Shown here piece after piece: positions 17,182-25,121 of a stretch of DNA of 64,000 nt. A program made the translations under genes and the position numbers. Source of the DNA: Cloacimonetes bacterium UBA5835 (lineage in GTDB: Bacteria; Cloacimonadota; Cloacimonadia; Cloacimonadales; Cloacimonadaceae). The DNA lies in contig DJGX01000009.1 in the NCBI GenBank assembly GCA_002432865.1, forward strand, positions 186,001 through 250,000, given 5' to 3'. Position 1 is the stretch's first letter. Every line of letters begins with the position of its first letter. Under the pieces are notes generated by a model. The model was not told the DNA's origin. It saw only the letters and a program-made list of their open reading frames with translations, and searched no databases.

Positions 17182-19038
17182 ATGAAAATTAGAAAAGCTA
17201 TTATATTCCTGGTTGTTATCCTGATAATTGTAAAAATAATCTTTGCTTTCCCGTTCTTTAAAAATCTGGAATACAAAGCTCAAGATATGCTATTTAGAAT
17301 AAGAGGTAAATTACCAACCACCGATAATATCGCTATTATAGCTATCGATGATGCTAGTTTTAGTGCTTTAGATGAAACTTGGCCTTTTCCCAGGGACTAT
17401 CATTCCAAGTTGATAGAAAATTTGAACAAAGCTGGCGTTAAACAGATTATATTCGATGTAGAATTCACCGAAAATTCCTTCCCGGAAAGTGATCTTCGCT
17501 TAGCAAAAACAGCTGCTAAATATCAAAATGTAATTTTTGCTGGAAAGGTGTTGCCTTCTCAACATCCGGGAGAACCAACTCAGATGATACCTCCCATTAA
17601 TGCTATATTAGATTATAATTTACCTTGGGGAATTGTAAATATGGGTGCTGAACCAGATGGATTTATCCGTAAGTATACCCTATTTGAAGAATTTGATCAA
17701 AGTAAACTATACAGCCTGGGTATTGCGTCCCTGGCTAATTTGAGAGTATATCAAAGCACCTACGCTGATCATATAAAAGTTGCTGATCGGACTTTACATT
17801 TAACCGATAAAAGCATTCCTATTATTGACAAGAACAAAGCCCTAATCAATTTTCGAGGACCTTCAGGGACATATCCATCAGTATCCTATGCTTCTGTTTT
17901 AGATGATTCAACCTTTTTTATGCCTGGTTACCAAGGAGCAGAATTAAATGAATTGTACGACATTATAGAAAGTGGTATCCTGAAAGATAAAATCGTTTTA
18001 GTGGGAGCAACAATTGATGAATTGCACGATAAATTTCCTACTCCTTACGGAGGAGAATGGACCCCCGGAGTAGAGATTCAAGCAAACTTCATTGATATGG
18101 TTTTAACTGATAGTTATTTGAAAGAACTCAATCTTTGGCTATATTTACTTGTTGAAATCATATTACTAATTGGTTTATGGTTTCTTTTTAAACTCTTAAA
18201 ACCACAATTTTCCGCTATAGCCCTAATTGGATTATTGATTATTGAGTTTATTGTTACTTACCTGCTCTTTAGTTCATCCAATATTATTTGTCCAATAGCG
18301 CAAACGGTTGTTCTTCTCATACTTATATATGTAGCCAGCATATTAAATCACTATTTGGATACACTAAAAGAAAAACGCTTTATCAGAAACGCTTTTCAGC
18401 AATATCTTGCCCCAGAACTGGTTAATCAGTTATTAGCTAATCCCAAAAATTTGAAGTATGGTGGCTCATTACAAGAAATAACGGTTCTATTTTCTGATAT
18501 CCGAAATTTTACTACCTATTCCGAAAAACACTCTCCTGAAGAAACCGTAAATATTCTTCATCAATACTTTACAGAAATGGTTAATATTATTATCGATAAC
18601 AATGGGATTCTGGATAAATTCGTAGGTGATGAAATTATGGCTCTGTATGGAACACCAATTCCTTTACCCAACCATGCTCTTGATGCATGTAAATCGGCTT
18701 TGAAAATGCGTGAACGCCTTATACAACTTCAAGAAAAATGGATTAGCGAAGGATATGAACCATTCGAAATGGGAATAGGAATTAATACGGGGATGGCTGT
18801 TGTAGGAAATTTGGGAAGTGAACAGATCTTTGATTATACCGCCATTGGAGATACAATAAACTTGGGAGCACGACTGGAGAGTTTAAATAAAGAATATGAT
18901 ACCTTCAATCACATAATAATCAGCGAATATACTTATGAGAAGGTAAAAGATTTAGTTAACGCTAAATACTTGGATGAAGTTAAAGTTAAAGGTAAAAATA
19001 TAGCGGTTAAGATATACGAACTTATAAGTTTATCCTGA
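17182..19038 (+). CDS. CHASE2-domain adenylate cyclase (class III)
   Basis: 618 aa. An N-terminal membrane anchor (residues about 7-27) is followed by an extracytoplasmic CHASE2 sensor domain (about 30-310, with AIIAIDDASF and 'WPFPRDYHSKLIENL'), then three membrane segments (about 310-390) and a class III cyclase domain (about 430-615). Catalytic residues are present: metal ligands Asp439 (FSDIRNFT) and Asp483 (KFVGDEIM), adenine-selecting Lys479, FDYTAIGDTIN, and the N...R pair in NLGARLE. It should make cAMP from ATP in response to an envelope signal. GAGG precedes the ATG. It is last in the FecR/barrel cluster, after the hairpin at 17118. Confidence 0.93.
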   Translation: MKIRKAIIFLVVILIIVKIIFAFPFFKNLEYKAQDMLFRIRGKLPTTDNIAIIAIDDASFSALDETWPFPRDYHSKLIENLNKAGVKQIIFDVEFTENSFPESDLRLAKTAAKYQNVIFAGKVLPSQHPGEPTQMIPPINAILDYNLPWGIVNMGAEPDGFIRKYTLFEEFDQSKLYSLGIASLANLRVYQSTYADHIKVADRTLHLTDKSIPIIDKNKALINFRGPSGTYPSVSYASVLDDSTFFMPGYQGAELNELYDIIESGILKDKIVLVGATIDELHDKFPTPYGGEWTPGVEIQANFIDMVLTDSYLKELNLWLYLLVEIILLIGLWFLFKLLKPQFSAIALIGLLIIEFIVTYLLFSSSNIICPIAQTVVLLILIYVASILNHYLDTLKEKRFIRNAFQQYLAPELVNQLLANPKNLKYGGSLQEITVLFSDIRNFTTYSEKHSPEETVNILHQYFTEMVNIIIDNNGILDKFVGDEIMALYGTPIPLPNHALDACKSALKMRERLIQLQEKWISEGYEPFEMGIGINTGMAVVGNLGSEQIFDYTAIGDTINLGARLESLNKEYDTFNHIIISEYTYEKVKDLVNAKYLDEVKVKGKNIAVKIYELISLS

Positions 19039-19329
19039 TGAATGCTATTTCTGCGTTTTAGAGTATAGTATATACTATTGGATTGATAGGTGGGGTAATA
19101 CATACTTTTTTAAAGCAGAATTATCAGCTGCAAATTGCACATATCATTATAGTAGTTAGATAGATATCGCTATAATCTACATTATTTATATTGCACTATA
19201 GGGATATGTTCAGATCACTCTATCATAATCTTGCCCTTTATTGTTTTCTTATCTATTAAAAATGATTCAAAAAGTAATTTTATACTGTAGTAGTTCAATT
19301 AACTAAATGGAAACTTAATCTCTTGACAG

Positions 19330-20019
19330 TTATGCTCTTTCTTCCTTTTTCTTATTAATTTTATTAAATGGTATAGCTAAGTCATCTTGAATAAATGTAT
19401 CTATCAATTCCACTATTTCATTGGGGTTATTTACTAAGAAATCTGGATTATAGTGCAACAAAAATTCTGGTGAGTGGAAACCCCATGTTACAGAGATTAT
19501 CTTCATTGCACATTTATGAGCGGCTTGAATATCCCGAATTTCATCCCCTACATAGATTACTTTATGAGGCTTTAACTTATGCTTTCTTAGCTGGTATTTT
19601 ATGTGTTTTGCTTTATGTAGTGTTCCTGCAGTTCCTTCCACCCATTTGAAGGTATCAATATTATATTTATCAAGAAACAGCTTTACATTTTCATCCGTAT
19701 TAGAACTGAGTAAAGCCATCGGTATTCCTCTTTCAGAAAGGTTATTAAGCATTTCCAGAATTCCTTCACAGGGTTCAACTTCAGAAATCAGATGGCGATA
19801 TTCACTTAGTCCTATGGAAATTAACTTTGGAATTTTATAAAGCGGCAAGTGTAATTCTGATATAATGTTACGCCAGGTTAAAGATTGGAACCGTTTCAAA
19901 TCTTTTTCAGAAAAGGGTTCATAGCCAAACTTAGGAGCGATATTATTTGCTATTCTAATTCCCAGACGAATTGAATCTGCAATTGTGCCGTCAAAATCAA
20001 AGAGCAAAAAGGGGATCAA
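19330..20019 (-). CDS. HAD-superfamily hydrolase, phosphoglycolate phosphatase-like
   Basis: 229 aa. Motif I is LFDFDGTIADS (Asp8 nucleophile, Asp10 general acid), motif II is ALLSSNT, and motif IV is VGDEIRDIQAAH. The helical cap between motifs I and II fits the Gph/PGMB subfamily, which dephosphorylates small phosphoesters. The start is TTG, overlapping the rsmI stop (TTGA), with AAAGGAAAGAG upstream. The substrate is unknown. Confidence 0.85.
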   Translation of the reverse strand: MIPFLLFDFDGTIADSIRLGIRIANNIAPKFGYEPFSEKDLKRFQSLTWRNIISELHLPLYKIPKLISIGLSEYRHLISEVEPCEGILEMLNNLSERGIPMALLSSNTDENVKLFLDKYNIDTFKWVEGTAGTLHKAKHIKYQLRKHKLKPHKVIYVGDEIRDIQAAHKCAMKIISVTWGFHSPEFLLHYNPDFLVNNPNEIVELIDTFIQDDLAIPFNKINKKKEERA

Positions 20020-20879
20020 TTATCTCTTTCCTTTTGGGTTTCAACTACCAAATTATATGCTTCTCTTTTATTCAGAGAACTCATTAAACTGACCTTTTCA
20101 CTTATCTCTTTTGTTTTTAGTCCCAAATCCAGAGCTTCGTTTATATAATCAATAAGTTTGTCTTCAGTAATTTTATCGCTTTCATCATCGGTGTTACTAT
20201 TAATTCTCTTCCCATCCAAAACCAGGCAAAATTCACCTTTGATTTTAAGAGAGGGATTCTGATTTATTTCTTCCAAAGTGGTATAGATATGTTCTTCATA
20301 TAATTTGCTTATTTCTCTACAAATAAATATTTTTCTGTTTCCACAGTGCAGCAACAGTTCCCTTAATAATCTATGTAAACGCTGAGGCGCTTCATAAATA
20401 ATTGTAGCATAAGGATATTCAGCTATTTCTTGTAATTTTTCTCGCCTGCTCTTAGGTTGTTGTGACAAAAAACCCACAAATTGAAATTGTCTGGTTGAGA
20501 AACCAGAAACAGTTATCGCTGGTAAGAGTGCACTTGCGCCCGGTAAAGCAAAGACCTTTATACCTTTATCAATAGCAGCTTTAACAAGTTTTTCCGCTGG
20601 ATCGCTAATTGCAGGACTTCCGGCATCTGAAACAACCATTAAATCCTCTCCGCTTTCTAGATATTTCAACAGAAATTCTTCTCGCTGTTTTTCATTAAAT
20701 TTATGAAAGCTGATTAGTTTAGGTATTGGAATTTTATATTGTTGAAGCAGAAAAGAAGTTACTCTGGTATCTTCACAAGCAATTAGTTCTGCTTTTTTTA
20801 GCAGGTCAATTGCTCTTAAGGTTATATCACCCAAATTCCCAATTGGAACGGGAATCAAATATATATCCCCATACTTCAT
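20016..20879 (-). CDS. rsmI: 16S rRNA (cytidine1402-2'-O)-methyltransferase RsmI
   Basis: 287 aa from the ATG at 20879. The family N-terminus is clear: IYLIPVPIGNLGDITLRA, then ACEDTRVTSFLL and VVSDAGSPAISDPA, with YEAPQRLHRLL further on. RsmI methylates the ribose of C1402 in the decoding centre using SAM. An upstream in-frame TTG at 20930 is rejected because the extra residues match nothing in the family and lie over a hairpin. No good SD precedes the ATG; the hairpin at 20896-20919 sits immediately upstream. Confidence 0.93.
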   Translation of the reverse strand: MKYGDIYLIPVPIGNLGDITLRAIDLLKKAELIACEDTRVTSFLLQQYKIPIPKLISFHKFNEKQREEFLLKYLESGEDLMVVSDAGSPAISDPAEKLVKAAIDKGIKVFALPGASALLPAITVSGFSTRQFQFVGFLSQQPKSRREKLQEIAEYPYATIIYEAPQRLHRLLRELLLHCGNRKIFICREISKLYEEHIYTTLEEINQNPSLKIKGEFCLVLDGKRINSNTDDESDKITEDKLIDYINEALDLGLKTKEISEKVSLMSSLNKREAYNLVVETQKERDN

Positions 20880-20895
20880 AACAAAAAATATATCA

Positions 20896-20919
20896 GGTGC
20901 CGAGAAAATACCCGGCACC
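20896..20919 (-). terminator. Hairpin after kbl, probable terminator or attenuator
   Basis: Read on the minus strand, GGTGCCG (20919-20913) pairs perfectly with CGGCACC (20902-20896) across a 10-base loop. A T-rich stretch (TATATTTTTTGTT) begins two bases later. It lies 12 bases after the kbl stop and just before rsmI, so it could end kbl transcripts or limit read-through. Confidence 0.65.
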
Positions 20920-20930
20920 CTTTTCTTCAA

Positions 20931-22121
20931 TTATATCAGGCCTAATTGACTACCAATTTTCTTAAATGCTGCAATTGTGAAATCCAGGTCTTCTTTTGTA
21001 TGTGCAGCAGAAAGTTGAACTCTTATCCTCGCTTTACCTTTTGGGACAACAGGATACACAAAGCCAATTACATAAACACCTTCTTCTAAAAGCATATCAG
21101 CCATCTTGATTGCTAAAGGTGCTTCATATAGCATAATAGGAACAATTGCTGTATTTCCGGGAACAATATCAAAACCTGCATCCAACATTTCCTTTCTGAA
21201 ATAAGATGCATTTTCCCATACTCTATCTCTAAGTTCACTGGAATGGGTAAGCATATCAAGAACTTTTAAGCTGGCTCCAACAATAGCAGGTGCCAAAGTG
21301 TTGGAAAACAGATATGGACGGCTTCTTTGACGCAATAATTCAATAATTTCTTTACGCCCTGAAGTACATCCTCCATTAGCTCCGCCTAAAGCTTTTCCGA
21401 AGGTTGTAGTAATAATATCAACTCGATCAGTAACCCCAAAATATTCAGGGGTACCTCTTCCAGTTTTTCCAATGTAACCTGTTGCATGTGAATCATCAAC
21501 CATAACCAAAGCATCGTATTTATCTGCAAGATCACAGATTTGATCCAGCTTTGCCATATCGCCATCCATACTGAAAACACCATCAGTACAAATGATGCGG
21601 TATGTGCAATCCTGGCTCTCTTTTAGAGCTGATTCCAATTCTTCCATATTGCTGTGTTTATAACGCAATCTTTTTGCTTTACATAGACGGACGCCATCTA
21701 TAATAGAAGCATGATTCAATTCATCAGAAATGATAGCGCTATCTTCACCTAATAGAGGTTCAAATAGACCTCCGTTAGCATCAAAACAAGCTGCATAGAG
21801 AATAGTATCTTCCATCCCCAAAAATTTGGACATTGCTTCTTCCAACTGTTTATGAATTGCTTGTGTCCCGCAAATAAAACGAACAGAATTACATCCGTAA
21901 CCCCAATCATTCATAATATTTTGAGCTGCCTTAATAACTTCTGGATTATTACCTAAACCAAGATAGTTATTAGCGCAAAAATTAAGAGCATTTGTTCCTC
22001 CTTGAACGCCAATTTTGGCATCTTGAGGAGTAGTTAGAATTCGTTCATTTTTGTAAAGCCCTTGTTCTTTCAATTCTACAAAAAGCTTCTGCAAGTCATT
22101 CTTAATCTTTCCGTAAGCCAT
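20931..22121 (-). CDS. kbl: Glycine C-acetyltransferase (2-amino-3-ketobutyrate CoA ligase)
   Basis: 396 aa, close to the E. coli enzyme. Fold type I PLP enzyme of the alpha-oxoamine synthase family. The PLP lysine is in TTTFGKALGGANGG, with the Asp pair in MVDDSHATGY and the DELNHASIIDG motif. N-terminal NFCANNYLGLG and close similarity to Kbl favour it over BioF or 8-amino-7-oxononanoate synthase. It converts 2-amino-3-ketobutyrate plus CoA to glycine and acetyl-CoA in threonine breakdown. Threonine dehydrogenase is not in the window. The ATG at 22121, with GAGGT upstream, is preferred to a GTG four codons earlier. Confidence 0.92.
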   Translation of the reverse strand: MAYGKIKNDLQKLFVELKEQGLYKNERILTTPQDAKIGVQGGTNALNFCANNYLGLGNNPEVIKAAQNIMNDWGYGCNSVRFICGTQAIHKQLEEAMSKFLGMEDTILYAACFDANGGLFEPLLGEDSAIISDELNHASIIDGVRLCKAKRLRYKHSNMEELESALKESQDCTYRIICTDGVFSMDGDMAKLDQICDLADKYDALVMVDDSHATGYIGKTGRGTPEYFGVTDRVDIITTTFGKALGGANGGCTSGRKEIIELLRQRSRPYLFSNTLAPAIVGASLKVLDMLTHSSELRDRVWENASYFRKEMLDAGFDIVPGNTAIVPIMLYEAPLAIKMADMLLEEGVYVIGFVYPVVPKGKARIRVQLSAAHTKEDLDFTIAAFKKIGSQLGLI

Positions 22122-22211
22122 TTGATACCTCACTTTATAACTATATTTTTTTCTATTGCTTTACATTATTTTTGAAGCTACGATTTAGTCAATGGAAAAA
22201 TATTTATATTC

Positions 22212-22904
22212 CTATTGGTTGAAATGGATGATAAAATCAAAAAGACGGTATCTGTGATCCGTATCCTGCATTCTTTCAGGATGCCATTGAATTCCTAAAA
22301 TCATTTGTTCCGAATTATATTCCAATGCTTCAATACAGCCATCCGAACTCACCGCTGCAACTTTAAGCCCTTTACCTATATGAGTTGGATCCACACCTTG
22401 ATGGTGATTGGAATTCACAAGAATTTCACTCTCAGGTATTATTTTACTAAGCCAATAGCTGTCTTTTTGCACATAAATATCGTGCATTTTTTCTCCATAG
22501 TGGATATCCACATTGTCCAAATGCTGAATTAGCTTGCCCCCAAAAAAAATATTTATTAATTGCATGCCCGCACAAATACCCAAAACTGGTTTTCCCATTT
22601 TCAATGCTAAATCCAACAGATATAAATCTGATATCGCTCTATGCATTTCCATCGGTTCTGTTTTAGGATGCTGTTTTTCTTTGTATAACAAAGGGGGATA
22701 ATCTAAACCACCGATGATTATTATGAACGATACCATATCCAGATATTGCATTAAGACCTGTTTATCTTCAATGGATGGAATCAAAATTGGTAGCGCGCCA
22801 TTCTTAAAAAGTGCGTCCAAATATGTATCCCGGATATGATATTGCATATAATCGCCCAGATGCATATAATTTATACTAATACCAATTTTCGGTCTTAAAT
22901 CCAT
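22212..22904 (-). CDS. Class I glutamine amidotransferase-like hydrolase (peptidase C26)
   Basis: 230 aa. The nucleophile Cys111 sits in LGICAGMQLIN, and the His/Glu of the triad are His208 and Glu210 in GIQWHPE. The N-terminus (RPKIGISINY) and IIIGGLDYPP fit the PuuD/YvdE group, which hydrolyses gamma-glutamyl amides such as gamma-glutamyl-GABA. The exact substrate is uncertain. AGAAGGGA precedes the ATG. It is upstream of kbl in the same direction, separated by 90 bases, which carry their own possible kbl promoter (TTGACT). Confidence 0.85.
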   Translation of the reverse strand: MDLRPKIGISINYMHLGDYMQYHIRDTYLDALFKNGALPILIPSIEDKQVLMQYLDMVSFIIIIGGLDYPPLLYKEKQHPKTEPMEMHRAISDLYLLDLALKMGKPVLGICAGMQLINIFFGGKLIQHLDNVDIHYGEKMHDIYVQKDSYWLSKIIPESEILVNSNHHQGVDPTHIGKGLKVAAVSSDGCIEALEYNSEQMILGIQWHPERMQDTDHRYRLFDFIIHFNQ

Positions 22905-23139
22905 TATTCTTATCCCTTCTTTACAGTTGATTTAGCTTGTTTATATTATAATTACCGAAAGCATAAAGGCAAATAGAATATTGGGAAGATAGTAAAATAA
23001 TAAGATGGGTATAGTACTCTATGGTTGATAAAAGTACACCTTATCTGTATAGTCAATAGGAAAAGGAACATCAAATTCAGTCTGATACCTTAACCTGATG
23101 ATTATGATTGCAACAGTCCTTTATCTTGCTCTTCGGTTC

Positions 23140-23556
23140 TTAATGCAATATTTTATCTATCAATTGTTTAATTGTAGCAGGTTCAAAATTGAATGCAGCT
23201 TCTTTATTAATGCCAAATTCCGTCACGATTATATGCTTAAAACCTTCTATTCCCTTTTGCTCAAAGATTTTTTGCACACACGAAATCGGACAACCGTCAA
23301 TCACAAGATCCTGATTACCTTCCTGTTGAATTGTATTTTGCACTTCAAATTCACCAGCTGCAACTCCTGAAGCACAACCCATTTTATAATGATTTTCCAG
23401 ATGTAGTGTCTTTGCAAGCTCAAAAGATATCATACCTACATTACTTGCTCCCCCGCAAGCGTATACCTTATTTTTTGTTAAATTAGTTACGCATTTGTCA
23501 TTTCCCTCTCCTGTATTGCAATTACAGGAACAACTACAAGTATTGTTGTTTGCCAT
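23140..23556 (-). CDS. DGC-domain putative zinc-binding protein
   Basis: 138 aa. The Cys-rich N-terminus (CSCSCNC) is followed by YACGGASNVGMISFELAK, GCASGVAAG and IDGCPISCVQKIFE, the conserved Cys motifs of the DGC domain (PF08859 type). These motifs give the family its name and are thought to bind zinc or another metal. AGAGGTG precedes the ATG. It lies 20 bases downstream of an ArsR-type regulator in the same direction, so the two probably form a metal- or redox-responsive operon. Molecular function is unknown. Confidence 0.82.
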   Translation of the reverse strand: MANNNTCSCSCNCNTGEGNDKCVTNLTKNKVYACGGASNVGMISFELAKTLHLENHYKMGCASGVAAGEFEVQNTIQQEGNQDLVIDGCPISCVQKIFEQKGIEGFKHIIVTEFGINKEAAFNFEPATIKQLIDKILH

Positions 23557-23576
23557 TTTTCACCTCTTATTTGGAT

Positions 23577-23858
23577 CTAATTTTTAATTTCGGACACACA
23601 ATTATAAAAGTCCAGCACACAGGGACAGAGCAAATTATACCAGACCTGATTATTCACTTTGTGACTGCTTATTAATCCTGCATTTTTTAGAACAGCTAAA
23701 TGCTTGGAAACGGTTGAAATATCCGTTCCGATCTGTTTTTGCAGTTCACATACGCAATATTCTTTTTCAGCAAGTAAATCCAGAATAAATAAACGCGTCG
23801 GATGTGCCAATGCTTTCATAATTTGGCTCATATATTGATATTTAGGATCATCTTTCAT
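23577..23858 (-). CDS. ArsR-family transcriptional regulator
   Basis: 93 aa winged-helix protein. The recognition region reads ISTVSKHLAVLKNAGLI, preceded by EKEYCVCELQKQIG, where the CVC pair matches the alpha-3 metal site of ArsR/SmtB sensors (ELCVCDL consensus). A further LLCPC motif near the C-terminus could add thiol ligands. Such proteins repress their own operon until metal(loid) binds. The likely operator at 23879-23904 lies 21 bases upstream of the start, and the DGC protein is the regulated partner. Confidence 0.9.
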   Translation of the reverse strand: MKDDPKYQYMSQIMKALAHPTRLFILDLLAEKEYCVCELQKQIGTDISTVSKHLAVLKNAGLISSHKVNNQVWYNLLCPCVLDFYNCVSEIKN

Positions 23859-23878
23859 ATATTCATCTTCCTTTTTTT

Positions 23879-23904
23879 CCTATTTGGCAAAATAGGCAAA
23901 TAGG
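23879..23904 (-). promoter_or_regulatory. Probable ArsR operator
   Basis: CCTATTTG (23879-23886) and CAAATAGG (23897-23904) are perfect inverse copies 10 bases apart. A third copy, AAATAGG, begins at 23890 and makes a tighter palindrome with the left arm. The site overlaps the expected promoter of the arsR-DGC operon; TTGACC at 23908-23903 on the minus strand is a possible -35. Confidence 0.65.
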
Positions 23905-24051
23905 TCAAGAAAAAATTACGCTAAGGATAAAATAAGATTCTTTAAGTTAGACAGATGGAATTTACTTCTCATTTGCATTTGAAATAATTAAATCTAACTG
24001 TATAGTACTTAATGGACAAGGTGCACATTGAGTAAAAATCTCACTTTTTAA

Positions 24052-24077
24052 TTGACAGAAACAAGTTCCAATATAAT
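24052..24077 (+). promoter_or_regulatory. Candidate promoter of rpsT
   Basis: Perfect TTGACA (24052-24057) and perfect TATAAT (24072-24077) with a 14-base spacer, about 40 bases upstream of the rpsT ATG; GAGAGG lies just before the ATG. Confidence 0.55.
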
Positions 24078-24118
24078 TTGTCTCAATTAAATACTTAATT
24101 CAGAAAAGAGAGGATAAT

Positions 24119-24379
24119 ATGCCACAACACAAATCACCTATGAAAAGAATGAAGACGGACAAGAAAAGAGCTGCCCGTAATAATTATGTAAAGAGCACAA
24201 TTAGAACTCTTTCTAAGAAAATTCACAGTGATAGCACCGAAGAAGAAAAAGAAAAAATACTATCTGAGCTATATTCTCAATTAGATAAAGCTGCAAAAAA
24301 GGGAGTTATTCATCATAGAACTGCTTCCCGGAGAAAAGCTCGTTTAGCTGATTATGTAAATAAATCCAAAGCAGAATAA
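24119..24379 (+). CDS. rpsT: 30S ribosomal protein S20
   Basis: 86 aa, strongly basic. It starts MPQHKSPMKRMKTDKK, continues with ARNNYVKSTIRTLSKKI and has the KGVIHHRTASRRKARLA region typical of bS20, which binds 16S rRNA and helps early 30S assembly. GAGAGG before the ATG and a near-consensus promoter at 24052-24077 support it. mtgA follows after 70 bases. Confidence 0.96.
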   Translation: MPQHKSPMKRMKTDKKRAARNNYVKSTIRTLSKKIHSDSTEEEKEKILSELYSQLDKAAKKGVIHHRTASRRKARLADYVNKSKAE

Positions 24380-24449
24380 AACTCCTGGGTTTTCTCTGTT
24401 TATTAAATATTTTCAACCTACTTTTTCCTGATATTTTTGAGGTGAATGT

Positions 24450-25121
24450 TTGAGACGCAGGCGTCCCTTGCTACTGCGTATTTTACGATTTATTGTAATT
24501 CTTCACCTTTGCTATTGGGGAGTAATTGCCTTTTTTTCACTTTTATACAATTTTGTGAATCCACCTCTTACTCCTTTGATGGTGGAACGATATTTAGTTC
24601 GTGGTTATCCGATTCATAAAAGATACTATGTTCCTCTCGAGCAAATTCCTAAACGCACTCAAAATATGCTGATAGCTATTGAAGACGGTAATTTTTACAA
24701 ACATTACGGTTTTGAATGGAAAATGGTTAAAGAAGCATATCAACGCAACAAGAAAGCAGGAAGAATTCGTTTTGGAGCTAGCACGATTAGCAATCAACTT
24801 GCCAGAACTATTTTTTTAACTACCAGGCGTAGTTATTTACGAAAATATCTGGAAATTCAGGCAACGGTGATTATGGAAATATGTATGAGTAAAAAAAGGA
24901 TGCTAGAACTGTATTTTAACTATGTTGAATGGGGTAAAGGAATTTACGGGATAGAAACTGCTTCGCGTTTTTACTATGGGAAGAGTTGTAGTAAATTATC
25001 ACGCAATCAAACTATGAAACTGATAAGCATTTTAACAAATCCTATTCGCTATTCACCTCAAACATATTATAAATCTGCATCAGCAAGACAAAGGTATAAC
25101 CTGTTACAGAGATATTTTTGA
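24450..25121 (+). CDS. mtgA: Monofunctional peptidoglycan glycosyltransferase
   Basis: 223 aa, GT51 family. One N-terminal membrane anchor (about 13-36) is followed by the catalytic domain with AIEDGNFYKHYG (catalytic Glu78), the GASTISNQLARTIF motif and the YLRKYLEIQATVIME segment holding the second Glu. It polymerises lipid II glycan chains in the periplasm and has no transpeptidase domain. The start is TTG at 24450: GAGGTG lies 5 bases upstream, and the nearby ATG at 24446 is out of frame. It is coupled to the next gene by a 1-base overlap. Confidence 0.93.
   Translation: MRRRRPLLLRILRFIVILHLCYWGVIAFFSLLYNFVNPPLTPLMVERYLVRGYPIHKRYYVPLEQIPKRTQNMLIAIEDGNFYKHYGFEWKMVKEAYQRNKKAGRIRFGASTISNQLARTIFLTTRRSYLRKYLEIQATVIMEICMSKKRMLELYFNYVEWGKGIYGIETASRFYYGKSCSKLSRNQTMKLISILTNPIRYSPQTYYKSASARQRYNLLQRYF

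Noticed and set aside
20880..20930. N-terminal extension of rsmI from a TTG at 20930
   Set aside because: The extra 17 residues match no RsmI and are encoded by the hairpin region after kbl.
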